Positions 34,083 to 43,082 of a stretch of DNA of 64,000 bases are shown piece after piece. Position 1 is the first letter of the stretch. Every line of letters begins with the position of its first letter. The stretch comes from Verrucomicrobiaceae bacterium. Lineage in GTDB: Bacteria; Verrucomicrobiota; Verrucomicrobiia; Verrucomicrobiales; Verrucomicrobiaceae. Both the position numbers and the translations under genes were made by a program. The notes beneath the pieces were generated by a model. It was not told the DNA's origin and did no database searches. It saw nothing but the letters and a program-made list of their open reading frames with translations. Location of the stretch: assembly GCA_016713245.1 (NCBI GenBank), contig JADJPM010000001.1, positions 992,001 through 1,056,000 on the forward strand, given 5' to 3'.

Positions 34083-36590
34083 ATGACGAAATCCCCCCTC
34101 AACGCCCCACGCTCCTCTCGCGGAGCGAGAGGGCTACTTTGCTTCGCGTTTGCGGCCACGCTGACTCACGCCGCTGACGCACCACCGAAGGTCGTGCAGC
34201 AGTTTCTCGGCAAATACTGCCTCGAATGCCACGACGCGGATGTGCAGAAGGGGGATCGCTCGTTTGATAAGTTCGAGTTGCCACTGAAAGGCACCGCGGA
34301 CCTCATCGAGGCGCGAGACATCATCGACCAGCTCACGCTGAAGGAGATGCCGCCGAAGAAGGCGGACCAGCCGAATGACGAGGAGCGCATCGCGATGATC
34401 CGGGCGCTGCGAGACGGCACGGTGGTGGCGTATGGCAAACTTGAGAGCACCGGCAGCCGCACCGTCATGCGCCGCCTTTCGAGCCGCGAGTATGAAAACA
34501 CGCTCGCGGTGCTGTTTGGCCGTCGCGTGGACACTTTGGGGCTCACGGCCGATTTTCCGAAGGAGAAGACCACCGAGCACATGGACACCATCGGCAAGTC
34601 GCTCGTGACCTCCGGCTTCCTCGTCGATCAGTATTTCCAGTCCGCGAACCGACTCGTCGAAACGCGACTCGGCAAACAGGCCACGCCGCCGAAAGATTGG
34701 AAGTTCAATGGGCATTTCGTGCAATACGAAGAACTCAGCGGCTCGCATAAAAGCGCCTTCAACTACCGCTACCTCAATCTCTACGAGCAGCCGAACACCG
34801 ACACGCGCCAGGGCGGCTACGGCCACATCGAGGATTTCCTCAAGGGCGTGCCTGTCTCCGGTCTCTACGACCTCGAAGTCGAGGCCACCGCGATGCATCG
34901 CGACACGCATTACGATCCCACCATCTTCGGCATCGACTTTTCGGAGCCCTTCGTCCTCGGCGTCGTGCCCGGTGATGTGACGAAAGGCCACATTCATTAT
35001 CCGCAGCCGATTGAGCCGCTGCTCGCCAGCGCCGTGGTGCCGGACAATGAGCCGAAGCGGCTGAAATTCCGCGTGTGGCTCGAAGCAGGTCAAACACCGC
35101 GCTTCATCTTCCCCAACGGCCCGTATGAATCCCGCGCCGCCGTCGTCACGATCAACAAAAAGTACAAAGACGAGTTCAAAAGCGATGTTGGCTCATCGGG
35201 AGTCGGTCGTGCGCACATTTTGAAGGAAGGCAAGCTCCCGCACATCCGCATCAGCGAGATCGCCATTCATGGTCCCGTGCCTGAAGCGCCTGGAGCCGAG
35301 GAAGTGGCCGTTTTTGGCAAAGAAGGCTTCCAGGAGGCCAAGGCGCTCGATCAATTGAATGCCTTCGCCGAGAAGGCCTATCGACGTCCGCTCACCGACG
35401 AGGACAAAAAGCCGATCCGTGCGCTTTATGAGAAACGCATCGCCGAAAAAGCCGCGCCACGTCAGGCGGCGCTCGACGCGCTCAAATTGATCCTTTGCTC
35501 GCCGAGCTTCCTTTATCTCAGCGAGATCACCGACGAGTCGGAAAAGCGTCTCAAGCCCTACGACCTCGCCACGCGCCTCTCGTATGCCCTTTGGTCCGCG
35601 CCGCCCGATGACGCGCTTTTGGCCGCTGCGAAGTCCGGCAAGCTCACCGAGGACGCCGAGCTCAAAAAGCAGATCCAGCGCATGATCGCCGATGAACGCA
35701 TCAACGGCTTCGTGAACGGCTTCATCGACAGTTGGCTCAATCTCCGCGATCTCGGCTCACAGCCGCCGCCGCGTGAAACCAACCGCGCCTACTACGCCGA
35801 GGACCTGCCCAGCTCGATGAAAGCCGAGGCGCGTCTCTTTTTCCGCGATCTGCTCAAAAACAACGGCTCTATCGCCCAGTTCATCGACTGCGAGCACACC
35901 TTCGTGGACAAGAAACTCGCCAAACTCTACGAACTGCCGGAGAAGGACAAACTGCGCCTCGCCGATGGCTTCCAAAAAGTCAGCCTCAAAGGCAACAATC
36001 ATCGCGGCGGCCTGCTCGGCATGGCCGCGGTGCTCACCGTGAGCGCGAATGGCGTCGAGACCTCGCCTGTCACGCGTGGTGTGTGGGTCACGGAGAATTT
36101 CCTCGGTGTCCCGCCACCTCCGCCGCCGGATGTCGTGCCCGCCATTGATCCCGATGTCAGCGGCGCCACCACCATCCGCGACCGACTCGCCAAACATCGC
36201 GCCGATGCCGCCTGCGCCGAGTGCCATCGCAAGATCGACCCGCTCGGCTTCAGCCTCGAAGCCTATGATCCCGTCGGCCGCTGGCGCAAAACCTACCCGA
36301 AGCCCAAAAAGGCCAAAGACGCCCCCAAGATCGACACCACCGGCGAATTCCCCTCCGGCGAGACCTACGCCGACTTCACCGGCTTCAAACAGGTGATCCG
36401 CGACACCCGCGCCGACCTCTTCACCCGTCACCTCGTTCGCCAACTCCTCACCTACACCACCGGCCGCACCATGGAACTCGCCGACGACCTCCCCCTCGAC
36501 CAACTCCACGAAAAAGTGAAGAAACAAGGCCTCGGGCTCAACACCATCATGGTCGAGTGCCTGATGAGTGACGTGTTTCGATCGAGGTGA
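34083..36590 (+). CDS. DUF1592/DUF1588/DUF1585-type cytochrome-like protein
   Basis: The 835-residue exported protein has a signal sequence ending near LTHAADAPP, then a planctomycete cytochrome C domain with the haem motif CLECH near residue 47, DUF1587 (RRLSSREYENTLAVLFG), DUF1595 (AEKAYRRPLTDEDKKPIRALYE), DUF1592 (ATRLSYALWSAPPDDALL), DUF1588 (NHRGGLLGMAAVLTVSANG and a second CAECHRKIDPLGFSLEAYD) and DUF1585 at the C-terminus. This is the usual partner of the DUF1552 protein. A short REP-like palindrome is translated within the signal-peptide region. The role is unproven, probably periplasmic electron transfer. Confidence 0.92.
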   Translation: MTKSPLNAPRSSRGARGLLCFAFAATLTHAADAPPKVVQQFLGKYCLECHDADVQKGDRSFDKFELPLKGTADLIEARDIIDQLTLKEMPPKKADQPNDEERIAMIRALRDGTVVAYGKLESTGSRTVMRRLSSREYENTLAVLFGRRVDTLGLTADFPKEKTTEHMDTIGKSLVTSGFLVDQYFQSANRLVETRLGKQATPPKDWKFNGHFVQYEELSGSHKSAFNYRYLNLYEQPNTDTRQGGYGHIEDFLKGVPVSGLYDLEVEATAMHRDTHYDPTIFGIDFSEPFVLGVVPGDVTKGHIHYPQPIEPLLASAVVPDNEPKRLKFRVWLEAGQTPRFIFPNGPYESRAAVVTINKKYKDEFKSDVGSSGVGRAHILKEGKLPHIRISEIAIHGPVPEAPGAEEVAVFGKEGFQEAKALDQLNAFAEKAYRRPLTDEDKKPIRALYEKRIAEKAAPRQAALDALKLILCSPSFLYLSEITDESEKRLKPYDLATRLSYALWSAPPDDALLAAAKSGKLTEDAELKKQIQRMIADERINGFVNGFIDSWLNLRDLGSQPPPRETNRAYYAEDLPSSMKAEARLFFRDLLKNNGSIAQFIDCEHTFVDKKLAKLYELPEKDKLRLADGFQKVSLKGNNHRGGLLGMAAVLTVSANGVETSPVTRGVWVTENFLGVPPPPPPDVVPAIDPDVSGATTIRDRLAKHRADAACAECHRKIDPLGFSLEAYDPVGRWRKTYPKPKKAKDAPKIDTTGEFPSGETYADFTGFKQVIRDTRADLFTRHLVRQLLTYTTGRTMELADDLPLDQLHEKVKKQGLGLNTIMVECLMSDVFRSR
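34114..34137. repeat. REP-like palindrome in the signal-peptide coding region
   Basis: CCTCTCG and CGAGAGG pair across five bases and are followed by GCTAC, so on the minus strand the element reads GTAGC followed by the hairpin, the same GTAG-hairpin order as the REPs at 27985. It encodes the RSSRGARGLL-like part of the leader. Confidence 0.5.
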
Positions 36591-36718
36591 GCTGACGGAG
36601 CGAGAATGCAGCGAGGACGGTGCGAAGATGGACGATTTCCCCGAAGCGGAGCATGCCGGGAATCGACGATAGACATTAAGCGATAGAGGGCTACTCCGAG
36701 GGCGACACTTTGCCCCAC

Positions 36719-37939
36719 ATGGACGCCCCCCAACGACCGAAAAAATTCCTGCCGCATCCGTTCCACTACCACCAGGAGCTGGAAGTGATCATCGATAACC
36801 TCACGAACGAAGGCACGGGGGTGGCTCGCGTGGATGGGTGGGTCGTTTTTGTGCCTTTCACGCTGCCAGGCGAGCGAGTGCGCTGTCGTGTCTTCCGCAA
36901 TCACAAGAACTACAGCCAGGCGGATCTCATGGAGGTGCTCGAAGCCTCTCCGAAGCGTCTGCAGCCGCCCTGCCCGCTGTTTGGCCAGTGCGGCGGCTGC
37001 CAGTATCAGCACCTGGCGTATGAGGAGCAGCTCATCTGGAAGCGAAACCAGGTCGCCGAACTGCTGCGGCACATGGCGAAGATCGAGCATGAGGTACTGC
37101 CGGTCATTCCATCGCCGGTGGAATATGGCTACCGCTCGAAGATCACCCCGCACTTTCAAAAGCCGCGTGAAGGCCAGATCCAGGACATCGGCTTTCTCCG
37201 CATCGGCACACGCATGTCCATTCTGGATGTGCCTCAGTGCCTGATCGCCATGCCAGCCATCAATGAGGCGCTGCCCGCTCTCCGCGAGGGCATCAAAGCG
37301 AGGTCTGATCAATTCAAGCGCGGTGCCACGCTGCTGCTGCGTGCGGCGAAGAACGGCGTGCTCACGCAGAGCGATCAAATCGCCCTTGAGGAGGTGGACG
37401 GCATCAAGTTCGAGTTCCAGGCCGGCGATTTCTTCCAAAACAATCCCTTCATCCTGCCTGCCTTCGTGCAGCACGCCGTGGCAGAAGCCAAAGCCTGTGG
37501 CGCCCGCTTCCTGGTGGATGCCTACTGCGGAAGCGGCTTGTTTGCGCTGTCCGCCGCAAAGGCCTTTGAAGAGGTCATCGGCGTGGAAATCTCCGAAACG
37601 GCGGTGGTGAAAGCCACGCACAATGCGCAGATCAATGAGATCACGAACTGCCGCTTCCTCGCTGCGGATGCGCAGAAGGTCTTTGAAGTCGTCCCGCATG
37701 CCGGGGCGGATACCGTGGTGCTCATCGACCCTCCGCGGGCCGGGTGCAGTCGCGAGTTTCTCGATCAGCTCTTCGTCTTCGGCCCGAAAGCCGTCGTCTA
37801 TGTGAGCTGCAATCCCGCCACGCAGATGCGCGACCTCGTTCTCTTCCACGAAGCCGGTTTCAAGCTGCACAAAGTCCAGCCCTTTGATCTCTTCCCGCAG
37901 ACGAAGCACCTCGAGTGCGTGATGACGCTGTCGAAGTGA
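36719..37939 (+). CDS. TrmA/RlmD-type 23S rRNA or tRNA (uracil-5)-methyltransferase
   Basis: The 406-residue SAM-dependent RNA methyltransferase has an N-terminal TRAM-like domain (IDNLTNEGTGVARVDGWVVF), a four-cysteine cluster (CPLFGQCGGCQ and a Cys in VPQC) that binds iron-sulfur in RlmD/RlmC, the SAM-binding VDAYCGSGLFAL, DPPRAGCSREF, and the nucleophilic Cys in YVSCNPATQ near residue 360. This fits RlmD-type methylation of 23S rRNA or the related TrmA on tRNA; which of the two cannot be decided. I start at the ATG at 36719 rather than the TTG at 36710. Confidence 0.9.
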   Translation: MDAPQRPKKFLPHPFHYHQELEVIIDNLTNEGTGVARVDGWVVFVPFTLPGERVRCRVFRNHKNYSQADLMEVLEASPKRLQPPCPLFGQCGGCQYQHLAYEEQLIWKRNQVAELLRHMAKIEHEVLPVIPSPVEYGYRSKITPHFQKPREGQIQDIGFLRIGTRMSILDVPQCLIAMPAINEALPALREGIKARSDQFKRGATLLLRAAKNGVLTQSDQIALEEVDGIKFEFQAGDFFQNNPFILPAFVQHAVAEAKACGARFLVDAYCGSGLFALSAAKAFEEVIGVEISETAVVKATHNAQINEITNCRFLAADAQKVFEVVPHAGADTVVLIDPPRAGCSREFLDQLFVFGPKAVVYVSCNPATQMRDLVLFHEAGFKLHKVQPFDLFPQTKHLECVMTLSK

Positions 37940-37958
37940 GATGCTTCAGATGCCAGAC

Positions 37959-39386
37959 TCAAAACTGGCTGCGGATGCGCTCCATCTCCGGCAGGAGTGT
38001 GGTCACGCTGTTGCCGGCGGCTGCGTCGTGGCGGTAGATGGCATTCTCGCCGGCTTTGAGCAGGACCTCCTGCTTCTCAGGGTGAATCCTGAACCAGGTG
38101 CCGACGCCGAGTGCCTGGTTAAAGACGGCTTGAATGGATTGGGGACTCATGTCGCTCTCGTGCATTTTGGAGGCGGCGTGCTCGTTCGCGACGGTGCTGG
38201 CGGCCTCCTGCTTGCGCACCGCTTGGTGGAAGTCGATCACGGCATATTTCACGGAGGCTTGCGCTGCGGTGACTGCGAGCATGTTTCTGACGCGTTGGTG
38301 AGCGGAGTCGAGTGAGATGGAGGTGGTGCGCAGGGCGGTGTGCGTCATGCCGGGGAGGGCACCGGCTTTGGAAAAGGGCTCGACATGGCCATTGTAGGCA
38401 TCAATGACGATGAGGATTTTCCGAGGGGCTTTGTCCTGATGAAGCAGGCGGAGGGCGGTGACGGTGCCGAGATTGTCCGCCACGCCGCCATCGAGCAGGT
38501 AGAGGCGTGGGTTTTTCGGATCGCGACTACTTTTGAGCGTGGTGGCGGGAATGGCGACGGGGAAGGAGGCGCTGGTTTTCAGCCCCACGGCGAGCGGAAG
38601 GTCGTAGGGGTCGTCCAGCGGGTGGTTCCGCATGCGATGCTTGTAGCCGTTGATGTGGTAGGTGGCGAGGATGTCGGGGGTGAAGGGAAAAATGGCCCCG
38701 TTTTCATAGATGGTGCCGTTGGTGATCCAGTAGGGCACCTGGGGAGTGCCGCCGCCCTTGGGCACAAAGACTTCACGCAGGGTGAGAGATTTGCCGTCGT
38801 TCAATCCGAGCACGTTTTCGTCCAGACGACCTTCGAGGATGTCGCCACGGTCCAGATTCGTCATCATGAGCGGATTGAAAAAGGAACCGGCGATGGAGGC
38901 CTGGTAGTTTTTGGCCAAGGCCTCACGCCAGGAGCGGCTGCCCTCGCTCGGCGAGGCATGTCCGCGCTGTGAAAAGGAGAAGCCCGCCGCGTTCCGATCC
39001 TCGGGATGCTGACGGCGGTACTCGAGCAGGTGCGTGATGTAAGAGCCTGCGGCCATGCCGCCACCGGAGACGGTGGAGAAGTAATCGACCTCGCGAAGCA
39101 AATTCGAGCGGCTGCCGCCAGGACCGGGCACTTGGACCGATTCCAGCGCTTTGAGCACGCCCGAGGCGAAGTTTCCGGCACGCATGCCGCCGCCGGAAAT
39201 GGCCACTGCGAGGGCGATATCGCTGCGCTGGCCGGGCCGGCGCTGCACGCTTTCGTAGGCGTTGAGATGGATCGTGGGCTCCTCAGCTGGCCAGGCATCT
39301 CCGAGCTCGATTTTAGCACTGCGAGTGGCGCAGGCGGCGAGTGAAAGGCTCACAGTCAGGAGAATGGAGGTGCGTAGAGGCAACAT
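37959..39386 (-). CDS. Patatin-like phospholipase lipoprotein
   Basis: The 475-residue protein carries a lipoprotein signal (MLPLRTSILLTVSLSLAAC). Patatin motifs are the oxyanion loop ISGGGMRAG near residue 65, a nucleophile-elbow-like TVSGGGMAAG near residue 105 (first Gly of G-x-S-x-G replaced by Thr), and DGGVADNLG near residue 295, which supplies the catalytic Asp. Hydrolysis of membrane phospholipids is inferred. It is likely anchored to the outer membrane facing the periplasm. The porin gene is upstream on the same strand, 33 bases away. The substitution in the nucleophile motif is common in bacterial patatin relatives but lowers certainty about activity. Confidence 0.85.
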   Translation of the reverse strand: MLPLRTSILLTVSLSLAACATRSAKIELGDAWPAEEPTIHLNAYESVQRRPGQRSDIALAVAISGGGMRAGNFASGVLKALESVQVPGPGGSRSNLLREVDYFSTVSGGGMAAGSYITHLLEYRRQHPEDRNAAGFSFSQRGHASPSEGSRSWREALAKNYQASIAGSFFNPLMMTNLDRGDILEGRLDENVLGLNDGKSLTLREVFVPKGGGTPQVPYWITNGTIYENGAIFPFTPDILATYHINGYKHRMRNHPLDDPYDLPLAVGLKTSASFPVAIPATTLKSSRDPKNPRLYLLDGGVADNLGTVTALRLLHQDKAPRKILIVIDAYNGHVEPFSKAGALPGMTHTALRTTSISLDSAHQRVRNMLAVTAAQASVKYAVIDFHQAVRKQEAASTVANEHAASKMHESDMSPQSIQAVFNQALGVGTWFRIHPEKQEVLLKAGENAIYRHDAAAGNSVTTLLPEMERIRSQF

Positions 39387-39418
39387 GGAGGGGTGAAAGG
39401 CTGTTGGTGTGCTGGGCA

Positions 39419-40897
39419 CTAGAACTGGAGCGAAAGCTGGGCGTAGCCGAAGTGGGCGGTATCGCTGGCTCCTGTCTGTGCGAGGTAGGAGCCGGGCAGG
39501 AAGATGGCGTAGCCGGTTTGCAGAGCGACGTGGGCGTTGAAGGTGTACCAAGCGTTGAGGTTGAACTCCGTGCCGCGGTAGTTGCCGGCGCTGCGGGCGG
39601 CGGCGTTCACGGGACGCACGGTGGTGCTGGTGTTGGAGCCATACCACGCGTCGTTGTTTGTGGCATTCCAGAAGGCCATGGCATCGAGGCTGAGCTTCAG
39701 TTTCGCGGTGGGCTGGATGGAGAAATTGAGCTGAAGGTTGTGCATGTTCATCCAGGCGGTGGTGTCCATGTAACCAAAGAGGGCGTGGTTGCCGGGGAAG
39801 AAGTTCTGGAAGGTCGAGCTGCGGCCATCGGCGGCATTTTCATCGCCGCTGGCATAGTTGTACTGCACGCCGAGGCGGGGTTTCCACGCGTCTTGGAAGT
39901 TGTAGCCGCCGCCCCAGTGGCCGGCGAAGGCGCGATGATCCAGGCCGGCCGCTTTGCCAAACTGGGCGGTCATTTCAAAGTCGTAATCCCAATTGGCGAG
40001 GTGTTTGGGATCGCCCTTCATCATCGTGCCGATGCTCCAGACATTCATGTGGCCGACAGCTCCGAGCGGGGCGCCTGCGGCTCCGGGGACTTTGTTGCTC
40101 ACCTGATTGAACACATAGAAGTCCGTTTTGCTCTGCCACGGAATCAGTGAATTGGAGGAGAAGTACACGCCGCTATCCACCGCGTTGCGGCCTTCGTTGT
40201 CGTTGAAGGTGTCCGACTTGTTCCACTGGTTGTTGGTGAAGGTGACGGGGCTGCCGGTGAAGAAGTCCAGGTCCCAGGAGGCCGTGGAATAGCGCAGACG
40301 CACGGCGTCCCAGGCGCGGGAGGAGTTCAACCACTGCGGATTGCTGATCAGGCGCTGGCTGCCGTAGTTCAGCGGCTGGCGGCCCACACGCAGGCTGAGG
40401 CCGTCGGCGTCATGCCCGATGTCCACCCAGGCCTGCAGGATGTCCATGACGTCATCCCCATCAGCACCGAAGGTGCCCACGTTGTTGGGACGGCTACCGC
40501 CGAGCTCGCGGATGTCCTGGCCCTGCACATAGACCTTGAGCCACTCGTTGGCGTGAAACAGGACGCCGAGACGCAGGCGTGTGAGTTGCCACGAGGCGTC
40601 CTTGGGATCGTTGACGCGGCTGTCGAAGTCGTTGTTGTTTTCCCGAATCTCGAAACGCGTGTTGAAGGCCGCATCAAAGACAAGGCGGCCATTTGCCAGC
40701 GTGTAGCGATCCTTCAAATCGGCGCGACCATCGGCGAAGTTCGTGGGGTATTTGAAACCAGCCGCCTGAGCGATGCTGTGGGCGTTGCCGCCGGTCGGTT
40801 GAGCCTGCGAACTGAAGGCTGCGGCAAGAGTCGTCGCGGCGATGAGAGCGCCGCAGCGCAGGTTTTTCCCGCGAAGGGCCTGAAGTGACATTTTCAT
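39419..40897 (-). CDS. Alginate-export (AlgE-like) family outer-membrane porin
   Basis: The 492-residue protein has a signal peptide (cleavage near AFSSQAQP). The rest is beta-strand rich with alternating hydrophobic residues: WQLTRLRLGVLFHANEWLKVYVQGQDI and SLRVGRQPLNYGSQRLISNPQW are the conserved start of the alginate-export family, and the final residue is an aromatic (SLQF), as expected for outer-membrane barrels assembled by BAM. It would form a selective pore for an anionic sugar or related compound. It is followed by the patatin lipoprotein gene on the same strand. Confidence 0.87.
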   Translation of the reverse strand: MKMSLQALRGKNLRCGALIAATTLAAAFSSQAQPTGGNAHSIAQAAGFKYPTNFADGRADLKDRYTLANGRLVFDAAFNTRFEIRENNNDFDSRVNDPKDASWQLTRLRLGVLFHANEWLKVYVQGQDIRELGGSRPNNVGTFGADGDDVMDILQAWVDIGHDADGLSLRVGRQPLNYGSQRLISNPQWLNSSRAWDAVRLRYSTASWDLDFFTGSPVTFTNNQWNKSDTFNDNEGRNAVDSGVYFSSNSLIPWQSKTDFYVFNQVSNKVPGAAGAPLGAVGHMNVWSIGTMMKGDPKHLANWDYDFEMTAQFGKAAGLDHRAFAGHWGGGYNFQDAWKPRLGVQYNYASGDENAADGRSSTFQNFFPGNHALFGYMDTTAWMNMHNLQLNFSIQPTAKLKLSLDAMAFWNATNNDAWYGSNTSTTVRPVNAAARSAGNYRGTEFNLNAWYTFNAHVALQTGYAIFLPGSYLAQTGASDTAHFGYAQLSLQF

Positions 40898-40935
40898 GGC
40901 TGGTGTCGAGTGTTGAGGGCGATGTCCAAAAGGGA

Positions 40936-41787
40936 TTACTCGGCTGCTTTGCTCTGCAGAAGGCGAGTCCGGAGCGAGCGACCATGCAGCGATTGCACGG
41001 GGCGGTTGCTTTTCCCCAGCTTGGCTTCAAAGGCTGCCAACTGCTCAGGGCTGGCGGTGATCGGATCTCGCAGCACCATCCAATCCACATTCTCCGTGCA
41101 GGGCGGCGTCGTCAGGGAGCCGGAGTAGTGATAGGCGGCCACGTTGTCCGGCAGATGCAGTTTCAAATCCAGCTCCACGTCCGCCACATGCTTGGTCTCG
41201 CCCTTGGCGGCGGGGAAATGGGTGATCAGCTTGGCAAGGTTTTCGTTCGCCGGACCTTCCCGCACCATCACTCCGACCACGGCCAGCTTTCCGTCCGCGC
41301 TCTGATGCACGAAGTGCATCTCCATAGGCATGTGTGTGCCGTCCACGGTGTGCTCGCTGGGCGTGTGGAAGTGGAATTGCTTCAACACATAGGTGTCCTT
41401 GTCCGTCGTCATCGTGCTGCCACCGTCCACCGTGACCTGAATGGTGTGCCCGTTGTCGATGATGTCATCCACATGCGCATGATGGGAGATTTTGAGCTTG
41501 GTCTTTTGATAGTCGAGCTTCCAAGCGCTGGACTCTCCGGCCTCCGCTTTAGTAATGTTGATCGGTGACTGACTTTTGCCTTCGCCACAGGCCGCATACA
41601 CGGGGCTCAGCTTTGGCCAGTAGGGCGGACCATCTTCACCCTCGTAGCCCCAATGTGCTGGCCGGGCGGAATCGGCTGCGGGGGCCGCTTGGGTCGCGGG
41701 TGCGTCAGCAGCAGTCTTTTCAGCAGGTTTGCAGGCGGCGAGAGTCAACAAAGCCGCCAGTGTCAGGAGAAGATTATTTTTGAGCAT
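40936..41787 (-). CDS. Alpha-type carbonic anhydrase lipoprotein
   Basis: The 283-residue protein has a lipoprotein signal (LLLTLAALLTLAACKPAEK) followed by a Pro/Ala-rich linker. The alpha-carbonic anhydrase domain begins HWGYEGEDGPPYW; zinc ligands are two His in QFHFHTPSEH and one in MEMHFVH, and the SLTTPPCTE substrate-pocket motif is present. It converts CO2 and bicarbonate outside the cytoplasm. The mature protein is probably anchored in a membrane, which is uncommon for the family and inferred from the lipobox. It is separated by 38 bases from the porin gene. Confidence 0.94.
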   Translation of the reverse strand: MLKNNLLLTLAALLTLAACKPAEKTAADAPATQAAPAADSARPAHWGYEGEDGPPYWPKLSPVYAACGEGKSQSPINITKAEAGESSAWKLDYQKTKLKISHHAHVDDIIDNGHTIQVTVDGGSTMTTDKDTYVLKQFHFHTPSEHTVDGTHMPMEMHFVHQSADGKLAVVGVMVREGPANENLAKLITHFPAAKGETKHVADVELDLKLHLPDNVAAYHYSGSLTTPPCTENVDWMVLRDPITASPEQLAAFEAKLGKSNRPVQSLHGRSLRTRLLQSKAAE

Positions 41788-41869
41788 CGATACCGTGATG
41801 CCATGGTTGGCAGTGCCATGTCAACCATGCAGGCCGTCGAGGCAGCAATTTCAAGCCCGATGAAAAAGA

Positions 41870-43032
41870 TCACTTCCCCTTCAAAGCACGGTCAATGTCC
41901 TCCCAGAGGTCCTCGACATGCTCGATGCCCACGGAGAAGCGCACGAGGCTGTCGGTGACGCCGGCGGCTTCGCGGACGTCTTTCGGGAAGGACGCGTGCG
42001 TCATGCTCGCGGGATGTGCGACGAGGCTTTCGATGCCGCCGAGGCTTTCCGCCTGCGTGAAGAGGCGGAGACGACGAATGAAATCGAGTGTCTTGGCGTA
42101 GCTGAGGCCGAAATCGGCGAGCAGCATGCCGCCGCCGAGCTTCATCTGCTTCTTGGCCAGCTTGTACTGCGGGTGGCTGGTCAAAAATGGATACTTCACG
42201 GCTTTGACGCCTTTGCGGCCTTCGAGGCGTTTGGCGAGTTCGAGCGCATTGGAGCTATGACGCTCGATTCGCACCGCTTCGGTCTTCGCACCGCGTGAAA
42301 CGAGCCAGGCATCAAACGGGCTCGGCTGCAAACCGAGGGCTTTTGGGCGAAAATCATCTTTTCCTGCCATTCGTCGTTGTTGGTGCACACGGCACCACCG
42401 AGGCAGTCACTGTGGCCGTTGGTGTATTTCGTCGTGCTGAGCTGGGAAAGGTCCGCGCCGAGGTCGAGCGGCTGCTGGAGCAGGCTTGAGGCAAAGGTGT
42501 TGTCCACGGCGACGATGCTGCCGACTTTGTGCGCCACGTCTGAGATCGCTTTGATGTCGAGGATCTTCAAAAGCGGGTTCGTGGGTGATTCGAGCCACAC
42601 GAGGGCCGGTTTGAGGTCTTTGATGAGGGCGTAGTTCGCTGGGTTGGTGAGGTCAGCGTATTTGATCTTGATGTCGAAGCGGCGCAGCACGCGTTCGAAG
42701 AGGCGGTAGGTGGCTCCGTAGATCTGCTGCTCACTGAGGATGGTGTCGCCCGCTTTGAGCGAAAACATGATGGCGCTGATGCTGCTGATGCCGCTGGCGA
42801 AGATGGTGGCGTGCTTCGCATTCTCCAGCGACGCGAGCGTGGCTTGGAGGTTGCGGAAGTTCGGGTTGCCGCTGCGGGTGTAGTCAAAGCCGCCGGGGTT
42901 TCCCGTCTCGAAGGTCGAGGTCATGTAGATCGGCGGGATCACGGCGCCGGTCTCGCTGCGCCAGTCCTGCCCGACGTGGATGGCACGGGTCTCAAAACGG
43001 GCGTCGGCGGGGATGGTAGGGTCGTCCTTCAT
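41870..43032 (-). pseudogene. Cys/Met-metabolism PLP enzyme (cystathionine gamma-synthase-like), single-base frameshift
   Basis: The first part (start 43032) reads to about 42345 with RFETRAIHVGQDW, AVIPPIYMTSTFE, FASGISSISAIM, VDNTFAS and the PLP lysine in LSTTKYTNGHSD, then leaves frame. The rest continues in another frame (KALGLQPSPFDAWLVSRGAK and ESLVAHPASMTHASF) and stops at 41870. One base added to the four-T run at 42341-42344 would join both into a normal enzyme of about 387 residues. It may be a true inactivating deletion or a sequencing error in a homopolymer; I see no slippery site that would explain programmed shifting. Confidence 0.85.
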
Positions 43033-43082
43033 GGGGCGGCATGCTTGCAGCGGCTGGCTTGTCTTTGCAAGGCTGCGAGGCG

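Noticed and set aside
36640..36718. Possible REP-like GTAG element ahead of the RNA methyltransferase gene
   Set aside because: The minus strand reads GTAGCCCTCTATCG, like the element at 34114, but no hairpin pairs with it.
42335..42350. Programmed frameshift in the PLP-enzyme gene
   Set aside because: The site is a plain four-base run without a canonical slippery heptamer or an obvious downstream structure.
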